A stretch of 34,993 nt of DNA from Akkermansia muciniphila (lineage in GTDB: Bacteria > Verrucomicrobiota > Verrucomicrobiia > Limisphaerales > SIBE01). The first letter of the stretch is position 1. Every line of letters starts with the position of its first letter. The position numbers and the translations under genes were made by a program. This document shows, piece after piece, positions 26,576 through 34,608 of this stretch. The notes below the pieces were generated by a model that was given only the letters and a program-made list of their open reading frames with translations, did not search any database and was not told the DNA's origin. The stretch spans positions 1 to 34,993 of the forward strand of contig CAMAWP010000028.1 in NCBI GenBank assembly GCA_945861765.1, given 5' to 3'.

Positions 26576-27476
26576 GCCAAGATTCGCGCAACGATTCCGG
26601 CGTGACGCCGCGCGCCCGCAGATGCCGAAGACTCAGAGCGTCGTGACGCTTGGCGAGGCGGAGCCCGGATTCATCGGTGATTAAAGGGCAATGGTAGAAG
26701 GTCGGCGGTTGCCAGCCCATTGCACGATAGAGAAGGATCTGCCGGGCGGTGGATTTGAGCAAATCAGCCCCGCGCACCACTTCGGTTATTTGCATCGCGG
26801 CATCGTCCACGACCACGGCGAGTTGGTAAGCGGGAATTTCGTCGTGCCTCCAAACCACGAAATCTCCGAAGTCGCTTCCCGCCACAAATTGTTGCGGTCC
26901 ATCATGGCCATCTGTGAACGAGATGATCGCGCCGTCGGGGACGCGGAAGCGCCAGTTAGTCGGTACGTGATGCACGACGTCCGATGCGCGAAAGGAAGCT
27001 GTTGCATGTTTTTCATGATCGGTTGACCACGGATTGGTGCCAACTGCTTTTGGTCGGCATGTGCCAGGATAAACCGGTTCGTCCTCGCCCTGGTGCGGCG
27101 CTCGCAGGGCACGCTGGACATCTCGGCGAGAACAGGTGCATGGGTAAACGAAGCCTTCCTGAAACAGCCTCTCCAGAGCAACCCGGTAAAGTAGGTGGCG
27201 TTCGCTCTGGATGTACGGTGCGAATGGGCCGCCACAGTCCGGCCCTTCCAGCCATTCAAAGCCGAACCATCGCAAGTCCTCCATCATCGCCGTGACGAAC
27301 TCCGGTCTGCAACGGGCCGGGTCGAGATCTTCGTTGCGGAGCACGAGTGATCCACCTGCCGATCGAGCCCGCTGTTGAGCGATCCAAAACGTCCGCGCAT
27401 GGCCGAGGTGAAGATAGCCGGTGGGTGATGGCGCGAGGCGGCCCCGATATTGCAAATGTTGCGTCTCAGGTTTCAA
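26562..27476 (-). CDS. gluQ: Glutamyl-Q tRNA(Asp) synthetase
   Basis: The 304-residue protein is a shortened class I glutamyl-tRNA synthetase without the anticodon-binding domain, as expected for GluQ (YadB). It has the HIGH-type motif H23-L-G-H26, a C-T-C...Y-P-G-T-C zinc site (about residues 112-140), and a degenerate KMSKS-like L-A-K-R-H. It should attach glutamate to the queuosine base of tRNA-Asp, which implies that this organism makes queuosine; no tgt or que gene is in the window. The frame opens with TTG at 27476 and no strong ribosome binding site. It is last in a same-strand run after the RmlD-like gene. Confidence 0.93.
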   Translation of the reverse strand: MKPETQHLQYRGRLAPSPTGYLHLGHARTFWIAQQRARSAGGSLVLRNEDLDPARCRPEFVTAMMEDLRWFGFEWLEGPDCGGPFAPYIQSERHLLYRVALERLFQEGFVYPCTCSRRDVQRALRAPHQGEDEPVYPGTCRPKAVGTNPWSTDHEKHATASFRASDVVHHVPTNWRFRVPDGAIISFTDGHDGPQQFVAGSDFGDFVVWRHDEIPAYQLAVVVDDAAMQITEVVRGADLLKSTARQILLYRAMGWQPPTFYHCPLITDESGLRLAKRHDALSLRHLRARGVTPESLRESWLPTL

Positions 27477-27553
27477 ATTTGAGGGTTCAAGTTAATTAGC
27501 ATTCCTCTGGCCTTAAATCTGCAATCAACCATCTGGAATCGTCCATGCGATGT

Positions 27554-28483
27554 TCAGAATGGCTCGTTGGGGTGCGCGGCAAGCCATTCGGTCAAGCCCG
27601 GTAATGGAAAGCTGAGCAGTTGTTGAATCTTGCCGCAGTTGAGCGAGCTATCGCGCGGCCGTGGCGGTCCTTGGTAATCTTTCACTGAACTCGCTTCCAA
27701 TCTCGGATGAAGCTCAGGCCATCGGGCGGCAACCAATTCGCCGATCTGACAACGTGAGAGCCGTTCACTGCCCGCCAAGTGATAGAGACCAGGACGATTT
27801 TTCTCGACCAGCTCCCAGACCGCGCGACCCGTGACCACCGCCGGAACAGGACACCGAAATTCGTCCATGAACAACCGGGTCGATCGACCACCCCGCCAAG
27901 CTTGCCGCAGTTCTTCATTGAATGCGCGATCGCCTGTGGGCGAAGTCCCGCCATTGAGAGAGGTTCGGATGACGGTATGCAATGGATTCGGAAGGATGAC
28001 TTGCTCAGCGACAACTTTCGTTTCGGCGTAAACATTCAACGGGTTAACGGAGTCGGCCTCCTTGTAGTTTCCTTGCCGGCCATCGAACACCAAATCGGAT
28101 GAAAAAAAGATCAATGGAATGTCGGAGGCCATCTCAGCCAAACGCTTCGTGACTTCCACATTCAACTCATAGGCCAGGCCTGGATTCGCCTGGCAAGCGG
28201 GACTTCGACTGAGTGCGGCACAGTGAATGATCAACTGCGGGCGTTGTTGTCGAAAAGCCGAGCGGACTGCTTCGAAATCGGTCAGATCCAATTGAGAACG
28301 AGTCAATCCAATCACTCGACAGCCGCTCGCGTACATCGGCGCGGTTTGGGCCAGATAATTACCAATCAGTCCACCCGCCCCAGTAACCCAAGCCGTCGGC
28401 TTTGTTTCGAGGTCCACGGTTTTCAAAGGGTCAAAGCTGGATGACAAGGGTTGGACATGGCGGTCGGCGCGGTCGGTGAGCAA
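27554..28483 (-). CDS. RmlD-like NAD(P)-dependent sugar-nucleotide reductase
   Basis: The protein has up to 309 residues (TTG start); a GTG at 28417 would give 287 and puts the Rossmann motif near the N-terminus, as is usual. Features are V-T-G-A-G-G-L-I-G, the L-D-L-T-D segment, I-I-H-C-A-A, F-F-S-S-D-L-V-F-D-G and the Y-A-E-T-K catalytic motif of extended SDRs of the RmlD (dTDP-4-dehydrorhamnose reductase) type. The rhamnose genes rmlA, rmlB and rmlC are absent, so the substrate may differ. It lies between gluQ and aguB on one strand. Confidence 0.85.
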   Translation of the reverse strand: MLTDRADRHVQPLSSSFDPLKTVDLETKPTAWVTGAGGLIGNYLAQTAPMYASGCRVIGLTRSQLDLTDFEAVRSAFRQQRPQLIIHCAALSRSPACQANPGLAYELNVEVTKRLAEMASDIPLIFFSSDLVFDGRQGNYKEADSVNPLNVYAETKVVAEQVILPNPLHTVIRTSLNGGTSPTGDRAFNEELRQAWRGGRSTRLFMDEFRCPVPAVVTGRAVWELVEKNRPGLYHLAGSERLSRCQIGELVAARWPELHPRLEASSVKDYQGPPRPRDSSLNCGKIQQLLSFPLPGLTEWLAAHPNEPF

Positions 28484-28519
28484 CTCTGCGAGCTGGATCG
28501 CACTGAAGAGGTTCGATTC

Positions 28520-29416
28520 TTAATCGATCAACCGTTTCGTCAGATCGCCGTAGGCATCAATACGCCGATCTCGAAAAAAGGGCCAATGCGTTCGAGTCGT
28601 GTCCACCTTGGCCAAATCCACTTCGACGATGAGAATCTCCTCCTTATCAACACTCGCCTTCGCCAAGATTTTACCGGAGGTTCCGCTGACAAAGCTTTGG
28701 CCCCAAAACTCGATGCCGTCGCCACCAACGGGAACCTCGATCCCGATGCGATTAACCGCCGCGACATAACAGCCATTCGCGATAGCGTGGCTGCGCTGGA
28801 TCGTTTCCCAGGCGCTGTGTTGATCGACCCCATGCTCCGCCTTTTCGCTCGGATGCCAACCGATCGCTGTGGGATAGAATAAAATTTGAGCTCCTTGCAA
28901 CGCAGTCAACCGGGCGCCTTCCGGATACCATTGATCCCAGCAGATCAGAGTGCCGATTTTGGCATATCGAGTTTGCCAGGCCCGAAATCCAAGGTCGCCC
29001 GGAGTAAAGTAAAACTTCTCATAGAAAAGCGGATCATCCGGAATGTGCATCTTGCGGTAGATGCCAAGGAGAGAGCCGTCGGCGTCGATCATCGCCGCTG
29101 TATTGTGATAGATGCCTGGAGCGCGCTTTTCGAAAAGCGAGGCGATGATGACAACCTCGTGTTTCTTGGCGACCTTTTGAAACGCGTCTGTGCTCGGGCC
29201 GGGGATTGATTCGGCGAGTTTGAAATTTCCGTGGTCCTCGCTCTGGCAAAAATATTGCGACCGAAACAGCTCCTGGGTGCAGATGATCTGAGCCCCTTGT
29301 TTCGCGGCTCTCTCAGCCAGGCGCAAGGTGCGGTTAAGATTTTCCGCTGGATCGGGTGAGCAAGCGGTCTGAATCAGGCCGAGCGTCACCTTGGAAGAGG
29401 ATGGCAGGCGTTTCAT
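28520..29416 (-). CDS. aguB: N-carbamoylputrescine amidase
   Basis: The 298-residue nitrilase-superfamily enzyme has the full E49-K122-C159 triad: C-T-Q-E-L-F, Y-R-K-M-H-I-P and L-I-C-W-D-Q-W-Y-P-E-G-A. The P-D-D-P-L-F-Y-E-K-F-Y-F-T-P-G-D stretch is characteristic of AguB. It hydrolyses N-carbamoylputrescine to putrescine, ammonia and CO2 in the agmatine route to polyamines. The agmatine deiminase partner (aguA) is not in the window. Its ATG overlaps the kinase stop by four bases (29413-29416), so kinase and amidase are probably translated in sequence. Confidence 0.94.
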   Translation of the reverse strand: MKRLPSSSKVTLGLIQTACSPDPAENLNRTLRLAERAAKQGAQIICTQELFRSQYFCQSEDHGNFKLAESIPGPSTDAFQKVAKKHEVVIIASLFEKRAPGIYHNTAAMIDADGSLLGIYRKMHIPDDPLFYEKFYFTPGDLGFRAWQTRYAKIGTLICWDQWYPEGARLTALQGAQILFYPTAIGWHPSEKAEHGVDQHSAWETIQRSHAIANGCYVAAVNRIGIEVPVGGDGIEFWGQSFVSGTSGKILAKASVDKEEILIVEVDLAKVDTTRTHWPFFRDRRIDAYGDLTKRLID

Positions 29417-30432
29417 AGAGCTGGTGCTTTTATGGACGTACCGACTCCGTGACCCGCCGGCAGGATAAGGGCCTTCGATTGGTCAAGGGACTTGACCGGC
29501 CCCTGTCCGAACAACTCGCGAATAAATTTTCCGAGTGTTTCGTTGGTCGGTCCATAACCATGATGATAAATGTAATGTTCCAAATCGAAGAGAAACTCAT
29601 CCGCGGTGGCATAGCGGCTGTCAAGGTCTCTGGCCAAAGCACGCCGCAAAATATCATTGAGCCGTTGATCAATCCGTTTGTCAGCTTGAGTGAAATCGGG
29701 GATCGGCAACGTCAGAATCCGTTTTCGTGACTCTGAGGGTGAGGAGCCCTTGAAGATGTTGGAGCCAAGCAACAGGTGAGCCAGGACAATTCCCGCTGAA
29801 AAGAGGTCGGATCTCTGATCAGTGATTTGAAAGTCGGACTGTTCCGGACTCATGTAATCGGGCTTTCCGGCGACGACTTCGCCTTCGTTGTCCTGCAAGA
29901 AGCCACGCGCCTTGGCGATGCCAAAGTCAGTCAATTTCACGTCTCCCTCGAATGCAATCATGATATTCTTCGGACTGACATCACGATGCACGATGCCGAG
30001 CGTCCTGCCATCGGGATCGGTCTTGGCGTGAGCATAAGCAAGGCCTCGAGCGACCCGACTCGTGATAAACACCGCGAGCTCGACCGGCAGCGGGTGGCGT
30101 TTCAACTGGAGCTGGTCGGAAAACTGTTCGAGGTTGACACCGCGGATCAACTCCATTGCGATGAAGAAAACGCCGCGCGTTTCACCGAGATGATACGTTT
30201 GAACAATGTTTGTATGAATCAGGTCGGCCACCAATTTGGCTTCTCCGATGAAATTCTCGATGAACATCTGCTGATCAGCGAAGCTCTGGCGGATGACTTT
30301 TATGGCGATACGTTTGACGAAATCCCTCGTGCCATGCTGCTCGGCCTCATAGACCACGCCCATGCCGCCTTCGAAGATTTTGCGGACGATTTCGTAGCGA
30401 AATTCGTGCTGAATGGTGAAAAGATTGGGCAT
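29413..30432 (-). CDS. Hanks-type Ser/Thr protein kinase
   Basis: From ATG 30432 the protein has 339 residues. The kinase domain shows a glycine-loop variant F-E-G-G-M-G-V-V-Y (20-28), K45, the catalytic D151 in H-R-D-V-S-P-K-N156, and D169-F-G. A P-D-Y-M-S-P-E-Q segment follows, with the P+1 loop and helix set down to about residue 280. It lacks the transmembrane helix and PASTA repeats of PknB, so it should be cytosolic; the last 50 residues form a short tail. Substrates are unknown. It overlaps aguB by ATGA and is divergent from the HU gene, 183 bases away. Confidence 0.92.
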   Translation of the reverse strand: MPNLFTIQHEFRYEIVRKIFEGGMGVVYEAEQHGTRDFVKRIAIKVIRQSFADQQMFIENFIGEAKLVADLIHTNIVQTYHLGETRGVFFIAMELIRGVNLEQFSDQLQLKRHPLPVELAVFITSRVARGLAYAHAKTDPDGRTLGIVHRDVSPKNIMIAFEGDVKLTDFGIAKARGFLQDNEGEVVAGKPDYMSPEQSDFQITDQRSDLFSAGIVLAHLLLGSNIFKGSSPSESRKRILTLPIPDFTQADKRIDQRLNDILRRALARDLDSRYATADEFLFDLEHYIYHHGYGPTNETLGKFIRELFGQGPVKSLDQSKALILPAGHGVGTSIKAPAL

Positions 30433-30540
30433 CAAGGCATGTTCATTAAATCAAATCTCAAGTCAAGTACCCGCTGTTCCGCCGACGTTGAACTCCTCCC
30501 GAAAACGCTGAGTTTCCTTTGAAATCCGCTGATTTTCTCC

Positions 30541-30568
30541 TTGCGTGGTGAATGTGAATCGCTTTAAT
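30541..30568 (+). promoter_or_regulatory. Candidate promoter of the HU gene
   Basis: TTGCGT (30541-30546) and TTTAAT (30563-30568) are 16 bases apart, about 48 bases before the HU start. The matches to sigma70 boxes are partial. The site lies in the short divergent gap with the kinase gene. Confidence 0.4.
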
Positions 30569-30615
30569 ACGCTCAAGTCGCACATGACTTCACCGAACCT
30601 AACGTAAAAAAACTT

Positions 30616-30927
30616 ATGGCAAAGCCACTGACAAAATCCCAAATCGCAGCCTCGATCGCTGAAAAAACTGGCCTCTCTAAAAAGGCCGCCGCTGAAACTC
30701 TCGATTACATCGCTGAGCTAGCTTACAAGAACGCCAAGAACAGTTTTACACTGCCTGGTCTCGGCAAGCTCGTGTTGGTAAATCGTAAAGCACGCGTTGG
30801 ACGCAATCCGGCCACCGGACAGCCCATCAACATCCCAGCCAAGAAGGTCGTCAAGTTTCGCGTCGCGAAAGCCGCGAAGGACGCCATTCTCGGTGTGAAA
30901 CCCGCCGTGAAGACCGGCAAGAAGTAA
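30616..30927 (+). CDS. HU-family DNA-binding protein
   Basis: This 103-residue protein has the HU/IHF fold: an N-terminal helical pair (L-T-K-S-Q-I-A-A-S-I-A-E-K-T-G-L-S-K-K-A-A), then the beta-arm segment F-T-L-P-G-L-G-K-L-V-L-V. The DNA-contacting motif G-R-N-P-A-T-G-Q follows. The last ten residues are Lys-rich, as in longer HU variants. It should bend and compact DNA as a dimer. It stands alone with a poor ribosome binding site, a likely promoter upstream and a strong terminator downstream, the pattern of a well-expressed monocistronic gene. Confidence 0.95.
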   Translation: MAKPLTKSQIAASIAEKTGLSKKAAAETLDYIAELAYKNAKNSFTLPGLGKLVLVNRKARVGRNPATGQPINIPAKKVVKFRVAKAAKDAILGVKPAVKTGKK

Positions 30928-30950
30928 CCATCTTGTTTCGACTTTCCAGA

Positions 30951-30983
30951 AAGGCACCCTGGCAACAGGGTGCCTTTTTTTGT
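30951..30983 (+). terminator. Rho-independent terminator of the HU gene
   Basis: AAGGCACCCT and AGGGTGCCTT form a perfect stem around a short loop, followed by seven T residues. It begins 24 bases after the HU stop. Confidence 0.92.
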
Positions 30984-31140
30984 TTTGAAGGACCGTCCCG
31001 ACAATGGGCCAAGCTTCCAACCAACCAACCCATGATGCGGGGCATTCTGCTTTTTCGGACCGAAGCTGAGCTAATCGCCTGGGTCCACTGCCATCGAGTT
31101 AATCTCCGACTTCCGAGGGCCGTTTCCATCCTCTTCATTC

Positions 31141-31947
31141 TCACCCTCCCACAGCGGTGTATCTACGGATGCCACGGCTCCAAACAGCTCGCGCCAGCAG
31201 GTAAAGGATGACAACCCAGGACGCCTGAATGATCAGACCGTGCCAGAGGGCCGGCCCTGTGATCCGCCCCAGGTAAATGCTGACGGGAAAGAACAGTTGA
31301 TAGGGGAAGGGCGTGAAATTGAGAATCTCCGTCAGGGCCGGAGGCAAAATATCCAATGGAAACAAATGTCCGCCAGCGATGTATTCGAAGGCGAACAGAA
31401 TGAAGATGAACGTGGAAACTTCCAACACCCAGAACGCCAGCAAAGCCATGGTGAATGACATGAAGAATTGCAGCAACGCCGTCAGGACGATGGAAAGCGC
31501 AAGCCAACCCCAAGTCGCCGCGTGTGAGGGCAAGACGAAATAGTCCCGTTGATGGAAACTGAAGAGCACCACAGGCGTCAGGGCCACGAGGGTGTAAATG
31601 ATTCGTCCCGCCGAAAAAAGCGAGAGCCGGTACAACAGATAATCAATCGGTTTTAAAAGGAATTGGTTGATGTTACCGTCTTTGATGTCAGCCGCGATTT
31701 GCCAGTCATCCTCGGTGACGGCCGTCAGCATGTCCACAAAGGTCACAATCAGATAGTAGGAAGTCATGCTGGCCAGCGTGTATCCCGCCACTTGCTCATC
31801 GGCACCCTTCTCCGCGTAGATCGCTCTCCAGAGGTAAATGGTCGCCATCAGTGGGATGAGGCCGAATACGCTTCGAAAAAGAAAATTAACCCGGTAAACC
31901 AGGACGTTCTGCAAACCGATGTTGATGACATGCCAGTATTTTTTCAT
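31141..31947 (-). CDS. ABC-2 type permease subunit without adjacent ATPase
   Basis: From ATG 31947 the protein has 268 residues with six predicted membrane helices. The N-terminal K-K-Y-W-H-V-I-N-I-G-L-Q-N-V-L-V-Y-R-V-N-F-L-F-R stretch and the I-K-D-G-N-I-N-Q-F-L-L-K-P-I-D-Y-L segment match the ABC-2 permease subfamily that usually occurs as a pair of permeases plus one ATPase (DUF990-like). An open frame extends 73 residues upstream but reads as Arg/Ser-rich sequence with no domain. The usual ATPase and second permease are not on either side in the window, so the transporter would need distant partners. Confidence 0.85.
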   Translation of the reverse strand: MKKYWHVINIGLQNVLVYRVNFLFRSVFGLIPLMATIYLWRAIYAEKGADEQVAGYTLASMTSYYLIVTFVDMLTAVTEDDWQIAADIKDGNINQFLLKPIDYLLYRLSLFSAGRIIYTLVALTPVVLFSFHQRDYFVLPSHAATWGWLALSIVLTALLQFFMSFTMALLAFWVLEVSTFIFILFAFEYIAGGHLFPLDILPPALTEILNFTPFPYQLFFPVSIYLGRITGPALWHGLIIQASWVVILYLLARAVWSRGIRRYTAVGG

Positions 31948-32123
31948 GCGCCTGCGAGGTCTCGATCCTGAGGCGGATCGTAAACCTATTCGCAACCGCC
32001 GGGAAATAGAATCGGTCCATCCGAGAGAATTGGGATCAAGATCACGGTCAAGAGAGGATCTGCATCGCATCGTTTGCCATTCTCTAGCTTGCTCCAGATG
32101 GCGATAACCCTTAGAAGAACCCG

Positions 32124-33707
32124 GTGAACAAAAAACTAGCTGTGCCCAACGAGTCAACGATGTCAAAAGGTCTGCGCCGTTATCTTTACTTTTCGGCTAG
32201 CATCACGGGCGCCGCGATCATGATTATCGAAATCCTGGGTGCCAAGATGCTGGCCCCGTTCGTTGGCACGTCGCATTTCGTCTGGACCGCTCAAATCGCG
32301 GTTACTTTGGTCGCCCTCGCCACGGGCTATTATGTCGGAGGCCGGTGGGTGGACGGCTCTCGAGGCCATCGCCTTCCGGCATTGGGCCGACTCTATGCCT
32401 GTATTCTCCTGGCTGCGATTTACCTGACTTTGACCATCGTGGTGGTCGAGCCAGTGGCTTACTGGTGCCTGAAATTTCAACTGGCGATGGGGTCACTCCT
32501 CGCCTCCGGCTTTCTTTTTTTTGTGCCGTTGGCATTGCTGGCAATGACTGGACCGTTTCTGGTTCGCGTGTTGACCACCTCTCTCGAAACTGTCGGCGGG
32601 AATATCGGACGGCTCACCGCGATCAGCACACTGGGCAGCGTTGTGGGAACCGTGCTGATTGGTTATGTCTTGATTCCATTCCTTCCCAATTCGATGACCA
32701 TGTATTTGACTGCCGGCTCCTTGATGGCTCTGGTTGCAGGATATTTTTTGGTATGGGCCAGGAGCCCGTCCACCCAGGTCGGCGTGGCGATGGGGATCGC
32801 TCTGGGCCTGTTGCTCGGATACGGAGGAACCACCCAGGAGAACCGTCCACGTTTCACAACGGTGGACGAGCTGTATCGGACAAATTCCAACTTCGGCGTT
32901 CTCCAAGTAGTGCAAAACAAACGAGGAGATAAACGCATTTATCTCAATGATTACCTGGTTCAGAACACCTATGACCCGATCCAAAGAAAGAGCATGGCCA
33001 TCTTTACCTACCTGTTGCACGGGCTGGCACACGCTTATACCCCACGGCTTCAAGACGTGCTTTGCATTGGCCTCGGCGTCGGAATCGTGCCGTCGCAATT
33101 CGCGCGTGAAGGAATCAAAGTGGACGTGGTGGAAATCAATCCGGCCGTCGTGAAGGTTGCCGAGAAGTTTTTCGACTGTGAGATTGGCAAGCTCAATTTG
33201 ACGATCGGCGACGGCCGTTACGCCATTCGACACTCCGAGAAACAGTATGACGCGATCATCTTGGACGCCTTCTTGGGAGATGCATCACCCTCGCACCTGA
33301 TGAGCAAGGAGGCATTCCGGGGAATGCAACGGATTCTCCGAACGAACGGAACGTTAGTCATTAATAGCTTTGGCGATTTCACGCAAGGTCGGGACTTTTT
33401 CACGGCTTCTCTGGATCAAACACTCAGGAGCGTCTTTCGGAGCGTCCGAATTCACGCAGCCGGAAACGGCAATGTCTTCTTCGTGGCATCAGACCAGCCC
33501 GATCTCCAGATCATTGCTCCGCCAGACTTCCAAGAAGTGCATTCATCCTGCCGTCAGTCAGCCCAAGACGCCTTGGCGGGTCTTGCCCAGACGAATCCTA
33601 AGCACGGTGTCGTGATCTCTGATGACTACAATCCCGTCGAGTTCTATGACGCTCCAAACCGTGAGCAACACCGGCGAAGCCTGGCGCAGTACATCAGGTC
33701 CCTGTAG
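32124..33707 (+). CDS. Membrane protein fused to a spermidine-synthase-like domain
   Basis: The 527-residue protein (GTG start; an ATG at 32160 gives 515) has about seven hydrophobic helices in residues 20-240, including a G-A-x-x-M-I-I-E-I-L-G-A-K-M-L-A-P start. A spermidine-synthase-type Rossmann domain follows (about 260-505), with L-C-I-G-L-G-V-G, V-V-E-I-N-P, I-G-D-G-R and L-D-A-F. The L-D-A-F position replaces the D-S-T-D motif of true SpeE enzymes, so polyamine transfer is unsure. Proteins of this fused type are common, but their function is not established. AguB nearby makes putrescine, the SpeE substrate. Confidence 0.87.
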   Translation: MNKKLAVPNESTMSKGLRRYLYFSASITGAAIMIIEILGAKMLAPFVGTSHFVWTAQIAVTLVALATGYYVGGRWVDGSRGHRLPALGRLYACILLAAIYLTLTIVVVEPVAYWCLKFQLAMGSLLASGFLFFVPLALLAMTGPFLVRVLTTSLETVGGNIGRLTAISTLGSVVGTVLIGYVLIPFLPNSMTMYLTAGSLMALVAGYFLVWARSPSTQVGVAMGIALGLLLGYGGTTQENRPRFTTVDELYRTNSNFGVLQVVQNKRGDKRIYLNDYLVQNTYDPIQRKSMAIFTYLLHGLAHAYTPRLQDVLCIGLGVGIVPSQFAREGIKVDVVEINPAVVKVAEKFFDCEIGKLNLTIGDGRYAIRHSEKQYDAIILDAFLGDASPSHLMSKEAFRGMQRILRTNGTLVINSFGDFTQGRDFFTASLDQTLRSVFRSVRIHAAGNGNVFFVASDQPDLQIIAPPDFQEVHSSCRQSAQDALAGLAQTNPKHGVVISDDYNPVEFYDAPNREQHRRSLAQYIRSL

Positions 33708-33764
33708 TCCGGTCCGGAGCCCGGACATTTCGGCAGCCCCCTTCTCCCGGAGAGCCGTTTTCAT

Positions 33765-33840
33765 ACTCTTAATCCTACTCCTAATCGTAATCCCTTTGGT
33801 ATGGGTTTCTTTGAGAGTAGGATTAGGATTACGAGTAAGA
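33765..33840. repeat. Imperfect GATTA-rich inverted repeat (family F)
   Basis: CTTAATCCTACTCCTAATCG (33768-33787) is roughly mirrored by GAGTAGGATTAGGATTACGA (about 33814-33833). The core TAGGATTA is shared in opposite orientation and the rest is imperfect. The short tandem TAATCC and GATTAG units point to a low-complexity palindromic repeat. Confidence 0.5.
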
Positions 33841-33874
33841 ATCACGCTCAAAATCCTTACCTCAATGGCAGTGG

Positions 33875-34000
33875 TCTCCCGGAGGGAGATTCGAGACTAA
33901 CCCAGCAGTTCGCTGCTGGGTTGGAATCGGCGATTGCACAAGTCCCGGAGGGACGGATGAATCCCCCCGCCGTCCTGCGCCAGCAATCCCACCCTTGAAA
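33875..34000. repeat. Dispersed hairpin cluster, family B copy 2
   Basis: TCTCCCGGAGGGAGA (33875-33889) is followed by the 10-base stem AACCCAGCAG with CTGCTGGGTT around a TTCG loop (33899-33922), then GTCCCGGAGGGAC (33942-33954). The end, CAATCCCACCCTTGAAA (33984-34000), is the exact reverse complement of 7022-7038. It lies just before the phosphoribosyltransferase gene. Confidence 0.8.
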
Positions 34001-34077
34001 CGATGGGCTCTTCTTCCAACGAACTTGCAGGCTCTCTTGGCAATCTCCGCGCGAGGCGATATAGTATTGGTGAACCC

Positions 34078-34608
34078 ATGAAGTTTGCATCGCGACAGGA
34101 CGCAGGAAAGCAATTGGGCATTCGACTCGCCGCTCAAAACACCCGGACCGATCTCGTCGTCGGGTTGCCGCGTGGAGGCGTGATCGTCGCCGATGAGGTC
34201 GCGAGGGCGCTCAACTGCCCGTTGGACATCTTGGTGGTTCGGAAGATCGGCCATCCCCAATTTAGAGAATTCGCGGTCGGCGCGCTCGCCGAAGCAGGGG
34301 TGATCGTTTTGGACGAGGACGCATTGAGGGAGGCACACGTTAGTCCAAGGGACCTGAAGGAAGTCATCGCTGAAGAAACCGTGCGGTTGAATTGTTACTC
34401 GGAAAAATTTGGGTCAGACAAACGGACATCGCTCGCAGGCCAACGGGTGATACTCGTTGACGATGGCTTGGCCACCGGAGCAACCGCGGAAGCCGCAGTC
34501 CGATCAGCCCAACGCCAAGGCGCCAGCGCAACGGTGTCCGCCCCTTACTTGCGTGATTCAGTCTCAGATGGCGCGGGCAAGCTCCCGCTGGAACGCAGGA
34601 CGGCTTGA
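34078..34608 (+). CDS. Phosphoribosyltransferase with shortened C-terminus
   Basis: From ATG 34078 the protein has 176 residues. It begins F-A-S-R-Q-D-A-G-K-Q-L and has the L-P-R-G-G loop, a V-V-R-K-I-G segment and the PRPP-binding motif V-D-D-G-L-A-T-G-A-T. This is the family of stand-alone phosphoribosyltransferases often around 210-220 residues. Here the part after Q-G-A-S-A-T-V ends in an unrelated 25-residue tail, and the normal A-V-P-V continuation and closing helix are missing. Another frame downstream (F-L-E-R-R-S-T-E-V, about 34618-34650) could be the lost end after a frameshift, but the match is poor. The start at 34078 skips 25 residues of open frame that overlaps the repeat. Confidence 0.75.
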   Translation: MKFASRQDAGKQLGIRLAAQNTRTDLVVGLPRGGVIVADEVARALNCPLDILVVRKIGHPQFREFAVGALAEAGVIVLDEDALREAHVSPRDLKEVIAEETVRLNCYSEKFGSDKRTSLAGQRVILVDDGLATGATAEAAVRSAQRQGASATVSAPYLRDSVSDGAGKLPLERRTA

